The notes below the pieces were generated by a model. That model was not told the origin of the DNA. It made no database searches and saw nothing but the letters and a program-made list of their open reading frames with translations. From Bacteroidales bacterium UBA7258 (GTDB taxonomy: Bacteria > Bacteroidota > Bacteroidia > Bacteroidales > UBA932), in contig DKSK01000007.1 in NCBI GenBank assembly GCA_002472565.1, forward strand, positions 1 to 64,000: a stretch of DNA of 64,000 nucleotides, in the 5' to 3' direction. A program made the position numbers and the translations under genes. This document shows positions 8,677 to 16,253 of this stretch, in pieces; position 1 is the first letter of the stretch; each line of letters begins with the position of its first letter.

Positions 8677-10056
8677 ATGAAAAGATTTTTCATCTATTTA
8701 GCCGTATGTGCGTTTTCCGCACTTTCGCTCGGATCCTGCGGACAGAAGAAAGCCGCCGATGAGGATCCGCTGTTCTGGACTTGGCTGTCTTACAAGGGAG
8801 CCTCGGATTTTGATTCTACGCTGACGGTCATGAATGAGCTTGGCATCGATGGAGTCATCCTCGAGGCCGGAGCAGACACCGCCAAGTACCGCGAGGCCGT
8901 CCCTATAGCCCGCAAGCATGGGGTCAAGCTCTACGCCTGGTTCATCTCCATGAATGCAGATCACTATGTCGCGGAAGACAGCCTTCTGACGAAGCATCCT
9001 GACTGGTTCAGCGTGAATCGTCTGGGTCAGAGCCTTGCGGACACCACGGCCTACGTGGACTACTACAAATTTCTCTGCCCTGCACTTCCGGAGGTACGCG
9101 AGTATCTCAACCAGAAGGTCAAGGCTATGTGCGAGATTGACGGGTTAGACGGAATTTCCCTTGATTATCATCGTTTTGTGGATGTAGTTCTGCCTACTAC
9201 CCTCTGGAGTAAATATGGAGTAGTACAGGACCGAGAGTATCCGGAGTGGGACTATGGCTATCATCCTGCCATGATCGAGAAGTTCAAGGCTAAATATGGC
9301 TACGATCCTCGTGATGATGAGGATCCCGGCATGGACGAAAAGTGGAGACAGTTCCGCTGCGACCAGATTGCCGAAGTCGCCAACCTCTTTGCCCAGACCA
9401 TCCATTCCTACGGGAAGAAGATGGCGGCTTCTCCTTTCCCTACGCCGAAGATGTCTGCCAGGATGGTCCGTCAGGACTGGGGAGACTGGGATCTGGATGT
9501 TGTTTTCCCGATGGTCTACACGGACTTTTACACTCTTGATCCGAGCTTTGCCTACGACTGCACGGTTGAGAATATGCGGGACAAGAAGCCTGAGACCAAG
9601 CTATATACAGGGCTTTATTTCTCTCATGACGATGAGTGGGAGATATTCGACAACATGGACGAGGCCTTCAGGGGTGGCGCACAGGGGATTTCGATCTTCA
9701 CGGTCAACAATCTTCGTTCGCCTGAAATACGCGCGCGTTTCCGCGAGTACACCGACAGCGTGAAGGCCGTGCGCGCAAAGAACGGCGGCAAGATGCCTGC
9801 AGTGACGGTTCCCTCGGCAGCCGATCCTGACGAGTTCCACCATCCTGGAATCATGAAGAAGGTCAGCGAGAAGATTGCGTCCATGGCTGGCGAGCCTTCC
9901 GCGAAGCTCGGCGATTATAAACTTGTGAATGAGTTCAATGTCACCAAGTCTTATGAGGTTCTGGATAGTGTTTCGGGGAAGACTTTCCTGGTCAGCTTCT
10001 GGCATTACGGTGATGTAGTTTCAGGCTGGGACGTGGCCGAAGCAAGCACGGAATAG
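8677..10056 (+). CDS. GHL10-like glycosyl hydrolase lipoprotein
   Basis: Exported lipoprotein with signal peptide and lipobox ending LGSC (Cys21). The following residues GQKKAADED lack an acidic run directly after Cys, so a periplasmic-facing location is likelier than the surface. The body is a predicted TIM barrel resembling family-10-like glycosidases (YngK/DUF187 type): FWTWLSYKG, GVKLYAWFISM, DGISLDYHRF (a plausible catalytic Asp on a beta-strand end), WDLDVVFPMVYTDF. About 70 residues follow the barrel (from ~385) with no family I recognise. It lies 15 nt downstream of the kinase-RapZ gene. The substrate is unknown; a glycan liberating sugars for the neighbouring enzymes is an inference. 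Confidence 0.7.
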   Translation: MKRFFIYLAVCAFSALSLGSCGQKKAADEDPLFWTWLSYKGASDFDSTLTVMNELGIDGVILEAGADTAKYREAVPIARKHGVKLYAWFISMNADHYVAEDSLLTKHPDWFSVNRLGQSLADTTAYVDYYKFLCPALPEVREYLNQKVKAMCEIDGLDGISLDYHRFVDVVLPTTLWSKYGVVQDREYPEWDYGYHPAMIEKFKAKYGYDPRDDEDPGMDEKWRQFRCDQIAEVANLFAQTIHSYGKKMAASPFPTPKMSARMVRQDWGDWDLDVVFPMVYTDFYTLDPSFAYDCTVENMRDKKPETKLYTGLYFSHDDEWEIFDNMDEAFRGGAQGISIFTVNNLRSPEIRARFREYTDSVKAVRAKNGGKMPAVTVPSAADPDEFHHPGIMKKVSEKIASMAGEPSAKLGDYKLVNEFNVTKSYEVLDSVSGKTFLVSFWHYGDVVSGWDVAEASTE

Positions 10057-10155
10057 CTTCCTGGACAGGCTCTTGCCGAGTCATTTCCGGAAGTCATTGC
10101 GGGGCTAATTTCCGGGTGCCGTTCCGGGGCTTGTATCCAGGTTGACATTATTCTT

Positions 10156-11061
10156 ATGAAAGCGTTGATTTTTGCCGCGGGTCTCGGAACCCGCCTCAGG
10201 CCACTTACTGACTCACTGCCCAAAGCTCTCGTAAACGTGGGCGGTGAAACTTTGCTCTCCCACGTAATCCGCCGGCTCAAAGCCGCGGGGCTGGACGACA
10301 TCGTCATCAACACCTGCTTTTTCGCCGAAAAGATAAGCACCTACCTAGCCGAGAACAACAACTTCGGAATCCGGATCAGCATCAGCGACGAGCGTGGCGT
10401 TCTCCGCAATGACGCCCTATCCGCCGTGGGTGGCGCCGTATCCGACACACTCTCCTCCCCTGATGGTGCGGCCCCCGATCCACATCGCGCTCTGCATAGC
10501 GCCGCATCAGGGCTTGTCTCAGATAAAGGTTCAGATACTTTCGATTCTCTTCCACCGATAGAATCTCCACTTGAGACAGGAGGTGGAATCCGCTTCGCGG
10601 AACCCCTGCTCAAAGGCTCCGGCCATTTTCTGATCCATAACGTCGACATTGTCTCCGACCTTGACCTGCCGTGGTTCATCAGCCAGTCGACGCCAAACTC
10701 TCTCGCGACACTTCTGGTAAGCGAGCGGAAGACACAGCGATATTTCCTCTTCGATGACGATATGCGTATGGTAGGCTGGACCAACATTGCGACCGGAGAA
10801 GTCCGAAGCCCCTACCCGGGACTTGACCCTACCCACTACCGCAAACTAGCCTTTGCCGGAATCCACATGCTATCCGAAAAAGCATTCGGACTCTTTGGCG
10901 AATATGGCTTCGGACGCAAATTCTCCATAACCGATTTCTATATCCGGTCCTGTAAGGACTACCCTATCTACGGCATTGCACCCGACAATCTCACACTTAT
11001 CGACGTAGGCAAACACGACACTCTCGCACTCGCCGACTCCTGGCTCCGCGCCAGGCAATAG
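10156..11061 (+). CDS. MurU-like sugar-1-phosphate nucleotidyltransferase with internal insertion
   Basis: Predicted to activate a sugar 1-phosphate with UTP (or another NTP). Seen: the signature FAAGLGTRLRPLT (6-18) and K24 in LPKALV, FLIHNVDIVSDL for the metal-binding Asp, and family blocks GWTNIATGE, FAGIHML and LIDVGKHDTL. MurU makes UDP-MurNAc in a recycling pathway downstream of AmgK, and an AmgK-like kinase lies two genes upstream. The odd part is residues 81-138, about 55 extra amino acids between ISDER (76-80) and LETGGG (139-144), which normally lie almost next to each other. The frame stays open across it, so the gene is either functional with a surface loop or recently disturbed. 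Confidence 0.8.
   Translation: MKALIFAAGLGTRLRPLTDSLPKALVNVGGETLLSHVIRRLKAAGLDDIVINTCFFAEKISTYLAENNNFGIRISISDERGVLRNDALSAVGGAVSDTLSSPDGAAPDPHRALHSAASGLVSDKGSDTFDSLPPIESPLETGGGIRFAEPLLKGSGHFLIHNVDIVSDLDLPWFISQSTPNSLATLLVSERKTQRYFLFDDDMRMVGWTNIATGEVRSPYPGLDPTHYRKLAFAGIHMLSEKAFGLFGEYGFGRKFSITDFYIRSCKDYPIYGIAPDNLTLIDVGKHDTLALADSWLRARQ
10459..10511. repeat. Inverted repeat inside the MurU-like insertion
   Basis: CCTGATGGTGCGGC at 10459-10472 faces GCCGCATCAGG at 10501-10511; the arms pair over 11 bases with a 3-nt bulge, enclosing 28 nt. A second, shorter pair GATTCT (10543-10548) / AGAATC (10560-10565) lies downstream in the same insertion. This hairpin richness sets the segment apart from the flanking coding sequence. 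Confidence 0.55.
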
Positions 11062-11209
11062 CAAACCAGACACCCCCGCGAGGGATAGCGCCTGCGTGCA
11101 CTGTGGAGTAGGGTCTTCGTGCTGTGGCGGGCTTATTGCGAGAGTGGGCTTGCCACGAGAGTAACACTGGAAGCATAGCGAGGCTGGGGAATGTTTATCG
11201 GATTTTGCT

Positions 11210-11217
11210 TATCTTTG
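11210..11217 (+). promoter_or_regulatory. Bacteroidota -7 promoter element for the porin gene
   Basis: TATCTTTG fits TAnnTTTG exactly and ends 26 nt before the chosen ATG at 11244. It argues against the upstream in-frame ATG at 11124, which would precede the promoter. The 182 bases between 11061 and 11244 hold nothing else I can identify. Confidence 0.6.
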
Positions 11218-11243
11218 CAAATTGTTGTTTTTTTGTTAAAAAG

Positions 11244-13955
11244 ATGAAATTCAGGCTGACCCGATATTGGTTTCCTGCTGTTATTGTTCTGGCCGCCGCG
11301 GTCCAGGGCTTTGGGATGAGTTTTGCCGTTGGCGGCCGGGACGCGGGGTTGGCTGCGGCACCGCAGATGGGCGCGGGCGAGGCTCGGGACACAGTCTTGT
11401 ATGACAACAGCTCTATTTTCACCAAGTTCAGGGAGGCGGCGGACAGGATAAAGGCCGACTCTCTCTCTTCAGAGAGCTTCGCCGCCGACACCGCGAAAGT
11501 ACTCTCTGCTCGTGACACCCTAATCGCGCCGGACTCTCTGAGATACACAGACCCTTTCCGCTATAAATATTATGTCGCTCTCAACGACTCCCTGGCCCAC
11601 GTCCAAACGAGGGACTCACTCAGGGCCGCCGGCGACAGCCTCGACTGGCCGAAGCTGGACTCTCTCTATTCCGCTGATTCGACGCTCCGCGCAAAGGAAG
11701 CCTTTGACAAGTGGTACGCCTCCCTCGACAAGCAGGCAAGGAAAAACTACAACTTCGAACAGAAGATGAAGAAGAGGCAGCACGAAGTGGACAGCATCCT
11801 CAACGTGAAAGACAGCCTCCTCGCCATCAGAGACAGCATTAGGGAGAACACTCCAAGAATTCTGGAGACTTACGCCCTGCCGGATTCCCTGCTCTACAAG
11901 AGAATCATCTCATGGAACAGAGACCAGTATTTCAGCAGGATGGAGATGAAACAGGTCGACACCAGCTACAATCACTATTTCTACGACTATCCTTTCGCGA
12001 GAAAAGATGTCGGCGCGACCTATCTGGGAATAGTGGGCTCGGCCACCCAGCTCTATGACTATTTCAAGAGGGACAGTCAGGAAGGAGTCTCCTTCTACAC
12101 TCCATATGAGGTCTACAGCCCGTCACCGCAGACGCTTACCCAGTACAATACCAAGACCCCGTACACGGAGCTCGCCTATTGGGGAACGCTCTTCGCCAAC
12201 AATGAAAGGGCCGAGAATGACATCCACATCCTCACGACTCAGAATATCTATCCGGGTCTGAATTTCCGCCTGAGCTATGACAGGGTAGGAGCCAACGGAA
12301 TGCTGGAGAACGAGAAGGTCGACAACAGGACCTTCGTGGCGGCGGCCAACTATCTCGGTAAGAGGTACACGGCCAACGCAGGGTACATCTACAACAAGAT
12401 GGAGAAGAACGAGAACGGAGGCGTGGTGGACGACTACTGGATCAGAGACACGACGGTCGGCTCCAGGGAAATCGCAGTAAGGCTCAACGATGCTTCCAAT
12501 CTCATCAAGAAGAATACGGTCTTTCTCGACCAAACCTACAGGATACCTTTCACCTTCCTGGAAAGGCTTGGCGGAAAGAAGAAGGCCATGGCAGATACTA
12601 CAGGAGGGGCTGCGGAAGATGATGAAGAAGCGGGCCCTACCATGGACGAGATTCTCGAGAGGAACGTCACGACAGCCTTCATCGGCCACAGTTCAGAATA
12701 TTCGGTCTACACCAAACGCTATGAGGACCAGATTTCAAGCACGGACTCGGTCGGAAGGAGCGTCTACGACAACTATTTCATCAACCCAAGAGTCAGCAAC
12801 GACTCGCTCAGGGTCATGAAATTCGAGAATAAGGTGTTCCTGAAGCTCCAGCCATGGGCCCAGGATGCCATCGTTTCCAGTCTCAACGTTGGTGTAGGAG
12901 ACAAGATGCTCAATTATTATAAGTTCACGCCAAGGTCCTATATAGAGAAACCTTCCGACATTGCCTGGAACTCCGTCTACCTCTACGGAGGGGTGGCAGG
13001 ACGCTTAAAGGGTTTCGACTGGAACGCCACTGGCTTCTACACCTTCGCAGGAGACGAGATCAATGACTTCGGCATAGACGCGAACGCAAGCCTCCAATTC
13101 TTCCCGTTCCGAAGGGCACGCAAAAGCCCGGTAACCTTCGGGGTAAGTTTCAAAACCTCCCTCGATGAGCCGGAGTATTACGAGCAACACTATTTTTCGA
13201 ATCACTTCCGCTGGGACAATGACTTCGACAAGAAGAGCGTGACGAAGATTTCCGCGAGCCTGGACATTCCGCATTGGAACGCTCGTTTATCCGGCGGCTA
13301 CGCCCTCCTCAAGAACAATCTCTTCTATGACGAGGACGGAATCATCAGGCAGAACGGTTCCGCCATGTCGGTCGCCAAGGTCGGACTCATGAAGAATTTC
13401 AGGGCAGGCTTCTTGCATTTCGAGAACGAAGGTCTCTTTCAGGTAAGTTCGGACGAAGACGTGATGCCTCTGCCGTCGGCGGCCCTCAACCTCCGCTGGT
13501 ACGGACAATTCAACATAGTTAAGGATGTCATGCAGCTCCAGGTCGGAGCCAACGCCACCTACACGACGAAATGGTACGCCCCTTCATACAGTCCCGCCCT
13601 GGGCCAGTTCATCAACCAGAAGGCCACAAAATATGGCGACGACCCTTACATCGACCTCTTTGTCAATATACAATGGAAGAGGATGTGCATGTTCGTGAAG
13701 ATAGTGAACGTGGGCATGGGCTGGCCTAATGACAAGGCGGACTATTTCAGCGCAAAGGGCTACATCAGACCTCAGAGAAGCCTCAAGTTCGGCTTCTTCT
13801 GGCCATTCTACGTAAGTCCTCAGAAAAACGCCAAGGCGAAGGCCGGCGGTTCTATCGGAGGAGGTTCCGAGTCCTCGAGGTCTTCCAGCAGTTCCGGCGG
13901 TCTGACAGGAGGTCTTGGCGGGGGCGGCCTGATCGGAGGCATGAGGAATTTGTAG
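11244..13955 (+). CDS. Putative outer-membrane porin (Bacteroidota 'putative porin' family)
   Basis: Signal peptide (MKFRLTRYWFPAVIVLAAAVQG), then a charged helical periplasmic region (~40-230) rich in Asp-Ser-Leu heptad-like motifs, then a beta-barrel from about residue 240 with alternating aromatic strands (FRLSYDRVGANGML, YTANAGYIYNKM, GFDWNATGFYTF, LKFGFFWPFYVS). This matches the large putative-porin family common in Bacteroidota. An acidic insert (DTTGGAAEDDEEAGPTMDE) interrupts one loop. After the last strand comes a ~45-residue Gly/Ser tail ending GGMRNL, instead of the usual terminal aromatic residue. I start at 11244 because of the signal peptide and the -7 element upstream. The cargo is unknown. 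Confidence 0.75.
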   Translation: MKFRLTRYWFPAVIVLAAAVQGFGMSFAVGGRDAGLAAAPQMGAGEARDTVLYDNSSIFTKFREAADRIKADSLSSESFAADTAKVLSARDTLIAPDSLRYTDPFRYKYYVALNDSLAHVQTRDSLRAAGDSLDWPKLDSLYSADSTLRAKEAFDKWYASLDKQARKNYNFEQKMKKRQHEVDSILNVKDSLLAIRDSIRENTPRILETYALPDSLLYKRIISWNRDQYFSRMEMKQVDTSYNHYFYDYPFARKDVGATYLGIVGSATQLYDYFKRDSQEGVSFYTPYEVYSPSPQTLTQYNTKTPYTELAYWGTLFANNERAENDIHILTTQNIYPGLNFRLSYDRVGANGMLENEKVDNRTFVAAANYLGKRYTANAGYIYNKMEKNENGGVVDDYWIRDTTVGSREIAVRLNDASNLIKKNTVFLDQTYRIPFTFLERLGGKKKAMADTTGGAAEDDEEAGPTMDEILERNVTTAFIGHSSEYSVYTKRYEDQISSTDSVGRSVYDNYFINPRVSNDSLRVMKFENKVFLKLQPWAQDAIVSSLNVGVGDKMLNYYKFTPRSYIEKPSDIAWNSVYLYGGVAGRLKGFDWNATGFYTFAGDEINDFGIDANASLQFFPFRRARKSPVTFGVSFKTSLDEPEYYEQHYFSNHFRWDNDFDKKSVTKISASLDIPHWNARLSGGYALLKNNLFYDEDGIIRQNGSAMSVAKVGLMKNFRAGFLHFENEGLFQVSSDEDVMPLPSAALNLRWYGQFNIVKDVMQLQVGANATYTTKWYAPSYSPALGQFINQKATKYGDDPYIDLFVNIQWKRMCMFVKIVNVGMGWPNDKADYFSAKGYIRPQRSLKFGFFWPFYVSPQKNAKAKAGGSIGGGSESSRSSSSSGGLTGGLGGGGLIGGMRNL

Positions 13956-14027
13956 TCATGACCGGGAAAATGAGGAATTTGTAGTTATGACCGGAAGTCA
14001 GGGCAATTTATAGGCATGGCAGGAGAG
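13941..14027 (+). repeat. Three-copy 29-bp tandem repeat over a stop/start junction
   Basis: Unit 1 (13941-13969) and unit 2 (13970-13998) share 25 leading bases but for one (ATGAGGAATTTGTAG, then TCATGACCGG versus TTATGACCGG). Unit 3 (13999-14027) keeps the exact 29-nt register and about 18 of 29 bases. Unit 1 holds the porin's last codons and stop; unit 3 holds the ATG of the next gene at 14016. It looks like duplication of a gene junction. Confidence 0.75.
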
Positions 14028-15197
14028 AAAAGCAATGGAAGGACCAGAAGGGTTCTGATAATTTTGGCGGCGATAGCACTCGCGGCAGGAATCATCGAAG
14101 CCATCATCGGGTACGAACGCGGCAAGGGACCCCACAGACACGAGCTCGAGTGCACCATCTGCCTGGAAGGCTGGAAATCGCCCAAGATCAATTATTGCGC
14201 AGGCTTCGAATACGAACTACTCAAGCGTTACGCCAAAGACAGCCGGCGGAATGCGGACATAAGTCTTGCAAAAGATCCGCGGAGCGTCATAGATTCGCTG
14301 CAATGCGATGACTCAACGCTCGTCATCGCGGTCCTTCCGGCAAGCGACACCCTTGTCCTGGCCGACAGTCTCCTCACGACCGAAGCGCTCATTGACGGGA
14401 TGGTATGGGTCATGCCGAAAGACTCAGAGAGGGAATTCAAGCATGTCACCGACTGGCTTGGAAAGTTCCAGACTTCGGAAGAATACGAGAACATGGTGTC
14501 GAGGTTTTCTCCTTCCTACAACCCCTTCGCCAGAATCAACAGAGGCGGGAAATACGCGAACGTGAGCCCCTATGACTCTCTTTTCATAAAATATGCAAAA
14601 GAAATCGGCTGGGACTGGCGTATGCTCGCGGCCTTGTCATGGAAGGAATCCAAGTTCCGTATTGAAGCCGTCTCCAGAAGAGGTGCGGTAGGCCTGATGC
14701 AGATGATGCCGCGCACGGCCGATAAATATGACATCAACAACATGCTCGACCCTGAGGAGAACATCAAGGCCGCAGCAAATCATCTCGGCAGACTGAAATC
14801 CATAGTGAAAAGGTATGCGCATGGCCAGGACAACCTCATGAAGATGACGCTCGCGACCTACAATGCCGGAGAAGGAAGGCTGGCCGACTGTCTGAAATTC
14901 GCCGAAGAGAATGGTCTGCCCCATTCCACCTGGGATGAACTCGCGGTAGAGGTGATTCCTAAAATGAGGCGGGATTCCGCAGAAGCGGGAGCCGCCCCGG
15001 ACTCTTCTCTGAGCCTGGGCTTCTTCAAAGGCACCGAGACCATCCGATATGTAGAGGACATGGAGGCCCTTTACCGGACCATCTGCGCTATTGCGCCCGC
15101 ACAGTCTTCGCAGGGTCAACCCGCGAAACGAAAAGACACGGCAGGAGCAAAAGGAGCATTATCGCCAGCCAGGAAACAAGGTCAACCCCGAAAATAA
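14016..15197 (+). CDS. MltF-like membrane-anchored lytic transglycosylase
   Basis: Predicted to cleave peptidoglycan between MurNAc and GlcNAc, forming 1,6-anhydro ends. One N-terminal membrane segment (11-32), then a short periplasmic region resembling one lobe of a solute-binding domain (~60-185, shorter than the full domain of E. coli MltF), then an SLT domain with catalytic E211 in SWKESKF, AVGLMQMMP, and ATYNAGEGR. A CxxC pair (C46, C49) follows the membrane segment. The last ~36 residues are basic and Gln/Gly/Ala-rich; they are encoded antisense to the end of the FtsX-like permease gene and look like a read-through extension. The ATG falls in the third copy of a 29-bp repeat. Confidence 0.85.
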   Translation: MAGEKSNGRTRRVLIILAAIALAAGIIEAIIGYERGKGPHRHELECTICLEGWKSPKINYCAGFEYELLKRYAKDSRRNADISLAKDPRSVIDSLQCDDSTLVIAVLPASDTLVLADSLLTTEALIDGMVWVMPKDSEREFKHVTDWLGKFQTSEEYENMVSRFSPSYNPFARINRGGKYANVSPYDSLFIKYAKEIGWDWRMLAALSWKESKFRIEAVSRRGAVGLMQMMPRTADKYDINNMLDPEENIKAAANHLGRLKSIVKRYAHGQDNLMKMTLATYNAGEGRLADCLKFAEENGLPHSTWDELAVEVIPKMRRDSAEAGAAPDSSLSLGFFKGTETIRYVEDMEALYRTICAIAPAQSSQGQPAKRKDTAGAKGALSPARKQGQPRK

Positions 15198-16245
15198 GGA
15201 GAGGATCGACGTGGACAGGCACCCAGGAGAGAAAATAGTTCTCCGGATTGAGCCTGATAAAATGGGTCGTTCCCTGCAGCAGACAGAAGGCGAGCGCCAA
15301 GCCGTTTCCGAGAGCCATGCCCTTCAGCACCAAGGCTGAAGCCGCCCTGAGAAAGGTAGCTGAAATGTCCCTGCTGGTCATCCCCATGGATTTGAGAATG
15401 CCGATAGTGGAGATGTTCCGGAAAAGCATGATAAGCAAGCCGGAAATCATGTTGAAACCAGCCACCAAGGTCATCAGGATCAGTATCATCAAGACATTGA
15501 GATCTATCAGATCAAGCCAGGAGAAGATGTTCGGATAGGTCTGGATAAGAGAGGTAGCCACCATGGGGCAGAAATCGTCTCCATATTCATACTCTATCTC
15601 TCCGATTTCATCAGTGGCCGCCGAGATAGCCTCCTTGGACCTGAAGCCCTTGCGGAGGGAGATCTCAAGACAAGAGACCGAGTCCTCAGGCCAGAGGTTG
15701 ACTCTCTGCATATCCTTAAGAGAGGCGTAGACGAGCATCTGGTCGTCAGTATTCAGAACACTCGGATAAATCTCCCTGACCTTGAATTTTCTCGCCCTCA
15801 CTCTCTCGCCGACAAAGAAGGCCGTCAAGTCGTCCCCGACCTTAAGCCCCAGCTGGTCGGCAAGATGGGAAGGAACATAGGCTCCGAGGCTGTCGGGACC
15901 GTCGGGCATGCCTTTGAAAACCACGCCTGAGATATTGTCGTTCTGTTTCACTATTCCGGCCCGGTAGACGGTCGGGACAATCTTGTCCACATAGGGCAGA
16001 GCCTCAACCTTCTGTAAAAAAGAAGGATTACGTGGCAGAGGATTAGTCCCGCTCACGTAATCCATCGTAACCGGCATCAGGCGGACATCGCCTGCGAGCT
16101 GTGAAATGGCGTCTCTCAACTGGATCCTGAAGCCTCCGGCCACGGAGACCGCCAGAATGATGACAAAGAAAGAGATGGCCATGGAGACCATGGCCAACTT
16201 TCCTTTGAAGCGCAGCTTGCGTGCTATGAAGCGCGAAGCTCTCAT
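15088..16245 (-). CDS. FtsX/LolE-type ABC transporter permease
   Basis: Inner-membrane permease of the MacB/LolC/LolE class: an N-terminal membrane helix (~residues 18-40) after the RxxFIARKLRFKGK start, a periplasmic domain (~45-255), then three C-terminal helices (~262-290, 305-335, 355-375) ending VSRVDPAKTVRAQ. The family extracts lipoproteins or drives other envelope mechanotransmission with a separate ATPase, which is not encoded here. It is 8 nt downstream of the M13 peptidase gene, so probably cotranscribed. Its last 110 bases overlap the converging transglycosylase gene. Confidence 0.85.
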   Translation of the reverse strand: MRASRFIARKLRFKGKLAMVSMAISFFVIILAVSVAGGFRIQLRDAISQLAGDVRLMPVTMDYVSGTNPLPRNPSFLQKVEALPYVDKIVPTVYRAGIVKQNDNISGVVFKGMPDGPDSLGAYVPSHLADQLGLKVGDDLTAFFVGERVRARKFKVREIYPSVLNTDDQMLVYASLKDMQRVNLWPEDSVSCLEISLRKGFRSKEAISAATDEIGEIEYEYGDDFCPMVATSLIQTYPNIFSWLDLIDLNVLMILILMTLVAGFNMISGLLIMLFRNISTIGILKSMGMTSRDISATFLRAASALVLKGMALGNGLALAFCLLQGTTHFIRLNPENYFLSWVPVHVDPLLIFGVDLVSWLAIMLLLLLPCLFVSRVDPAKTVRAQ

Positions 16246-16253
16246 CTCTTAAA

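Noticed and set aside
11124..11243. Longer start for the porin
   Set aside because: Would precede the -7 element and place 40 residues before the signal peptide.
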